This document shows, piece after piece, positions 11,860 to 13,066 of a stretch of 13,066 nucleotides of DNA (its first letter is position 1; every line of letters begins with the position of its first letter). Origin of the DNA: CAZCBN01 sp964496975 (lineage in GTDB: Bacteria; Planctomycetota; Phycisphaerae; Phycisphaerales; UBA1924); NCBI GenBank assembly GCA_964496975.1, contig CAZCBN010000087.1:1-13066 (forward strand), read 5' to 3'. Position numbers and translations under genes: made by a program. The notes under the pieces are model-generated. The model was not told where the DNA came from. It saw only the letters and a program-made list of their open reading frames with translations, and did no database searches.

Positions 11860-13066
11860 TGCGGCCCCGCCCGCCCCCGCCCCAGCCCCAGCCACGCCCC
11901 GCTCCACCCCGGGAACCCCGAGCCGCTCCCGCACCGCCGACACCACCTCCGCCATCGGCCGGTCCGCGAACGCCCCGCCCCGCGGCACCAGCGCCCCCTC
12001 GGCGAGCTGCCGCCGCACCCGGTGGTCGGCCGTGATCACCGTCGTGTGGCTCCGCCGCCCCCTCCGTCAGCCGCAGCTCGCGACGCCGCGCGAGCGCGTG
12101 CAGCAGCACCGGCCGCATCGCCGCGTCCGGCGGCCCGATCTCCACGCCCACGAACGACCGCACCCGGCTCGCCAGCGCCTCGCTCGCCCAGGGGATCTGC
12201 CCCGGCTCGGTGTCCGCCGCCAGCAGCACCCGCGCCCCGCTCGACTCCAGCTCGTTGAACCGGTGCAGCAGCTCGAGCTGCGTCCCCTCCTTCGCCGCCA
12301 GGAAGTGCACGTCGTCCACGCACAGCACGTCGAGCCCGCGGAACCGCTTCTGAAACGCCGCCACCCGGCGCTCGCGCACCGCGTCGACGTACGCCGCGAT
12401 GAACTCCTCGGCGTTCATGTACAGCACCCGCGCCCCGGGCGTCGCCGCCGCGAGCCGCGCAGCCCCGCGCAGCAGGTGCGTCTTCCCCACCCCGCACGCG
12501 CCGTACAAAAAGACGCTCCCGAACCCCGCCCCCTCGCCCGTCGCCAGCCGGCGAACCGCCTCCGCCGCGCGCCGGTTCGGCTCGCCCACCACAAAGTGCT
12601 CAAGCGCCGACCGCGACCCCGCGTCCGGCGTGGGCCCCGCGCCCTGCGCCCCCCGGGGACGCCGCGCCGCGATCGACCGCGACGCCACCGCCCGCGACCG
12701 CGCCGCGCCGTCCTCGGGCCACGCGGCCCCCGCGTCGACGCCGTGGTCGTCCGACGTGTCGCCGCGCGACGCGCCGGCGTCTTCCGCCACGTCGGATCCG
12801 GCCTCGCGCAAACCAGCCTCGCGCGAACCGGCCCAGCCCGCCGGCCCCATCGGGCCGATCACGATCGCCAGCTCCGCGCCCTCGCCCAGCACCTCACACG
12901 CCGCGCGCCGCAGCGGCTCGCCGAGGCGCCGCTCCACCAGTTCCGCCGCGAAGCGGTTCGCGGCACACAGTTCCACGCGCTGCCCGCGCACCCGCACCCG
13001 GCCCGCCCCGCCCAGGTGCCGGTCCACCGCCGCCGCGCCCACCGCCGCCCGCACGTGCGCCAGCAC
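11857..13066 (-). pseudogene. dnaA: dnaA, internally deleted and frame-shifted, running off the window edge
   Basis: DnaA opens the replication origin as an ATP-bound AAA+ assembly. From the window edge the frame reads a domain I-like segment (about 1-70, counting from the edge), a variable linker (about 71-150), then domain III: Walker A GACGVGKT (189-196), the initiator helix EEFIAAYVDAVRERR (220-234), Walker B VDD in LCVDDVHFLAAKEGTQ (248-263), sensor 1 LLAAD (281-285) and ASR with the Arg finger at about 301. After RRRELRLTEG the frame breaks at about 12049-12064. The normal continuation (lid, NVRELEGAL-like motif, most of domain IV) is absent. The +1 frame resumes at RRSHTTV, the end of the GRDHTTV DNA-binding signature, and reads to TAG at 11857. 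About 110-120 residues are missing. All 45 codons after the join in the resumed frame end in G or C, against 25 of 45 in the read-through frame. The true start is at or beyond the edge. An assembly error is the main alternative. Confidence 0.75.

Noticed and set aside
10685..13066. A continuous 793-codon frame joining DnaA's AAA+ domain to the DegT aminotransferase, which looks like a novel fusion protein
   Set aside because: The connecting stretch (about 70 residues, Gly/Ala/Arg-rich) has 20 of its first 45 codons ending in A or T. The +1 frame there has none and carries the DnaA HTTV motif and a proper stop. The fusion is a by-product of the frame change.
11857..13066. Replication origin next to dnaA
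   Set aside because: No TTATNCACA-type DnaA boxes or AT-rich unwinding region were found in the window.

Overview
This is a very GC-rich bacterial window (about 70% or more by eye, with almost every codon of the real genes ending in G or C). Kdo synthesis (kdsA) points to a Gram-negative-type envelope. The diverged ribosomal proteins, the DegT-family aminotransferase and the loose gene packing would fit a planctomycete, perhaps of the Phycisphaerae type. That placement is an inference, not something the sequence proves.

Layout. 1-2270 (minus): a membrane-anchored alpha/beta hydrolase and a membrane-anchored endonuclease/exonuclease/phosphatase-family protein. 2271-4841: a stripped-down str locus on the minus strand, rpsL then rpsG, with no fusA or tuf next to it. 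Each of the three non-coding stretches around these genes holds a different short tandem repeat. The leader side also holds a good sigma-70-type promoter and a compact 125-nt inverted-repeat domain that looks like a structured RNA. 4842-7440 (minus): a two-gene ABC-2 exporter, ATPase then permease, overlapping by 11 bp. 7469-8404 (plus): kdsA, transcribed divergently from the exporter and probably leaderless. 8450-9980 (plus): a yybP-ykoY-type manganese riboswitch followed by a TerC/Alx-family membrane protein. 10247-10540 (minus): rpmB with a terminator. 10685-11845 (minus): a DegT/DnrJ/EryC1 aminotransferase. 11857-13066 (minus): a dnaA gene running off the window edge.

The dnaA copy is damaged. 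Its AAA+ ATPase core is present, but the end of domain III and most of the DNA-binding domain IV are missing. Reading resumes in another frame at the conserved HTTV motif. This shift creates a misleading 793-codon open frame that runs from dnaA into the aminotransferase.

Most noteworthy: the structured-RNA candidate at 4336-4489 with its own promoter; the Mn riboswitch/terC pair; the natural Lys-to-Arg change at position 88 of S12, a known streptomycin-resistance position; the internally deleted dnaA; hairpins in the rpsL-rpsG gap that may be an S7 control site; and -10-like motifs 6-8 nt from start codons that suggest leaderless transcripts.
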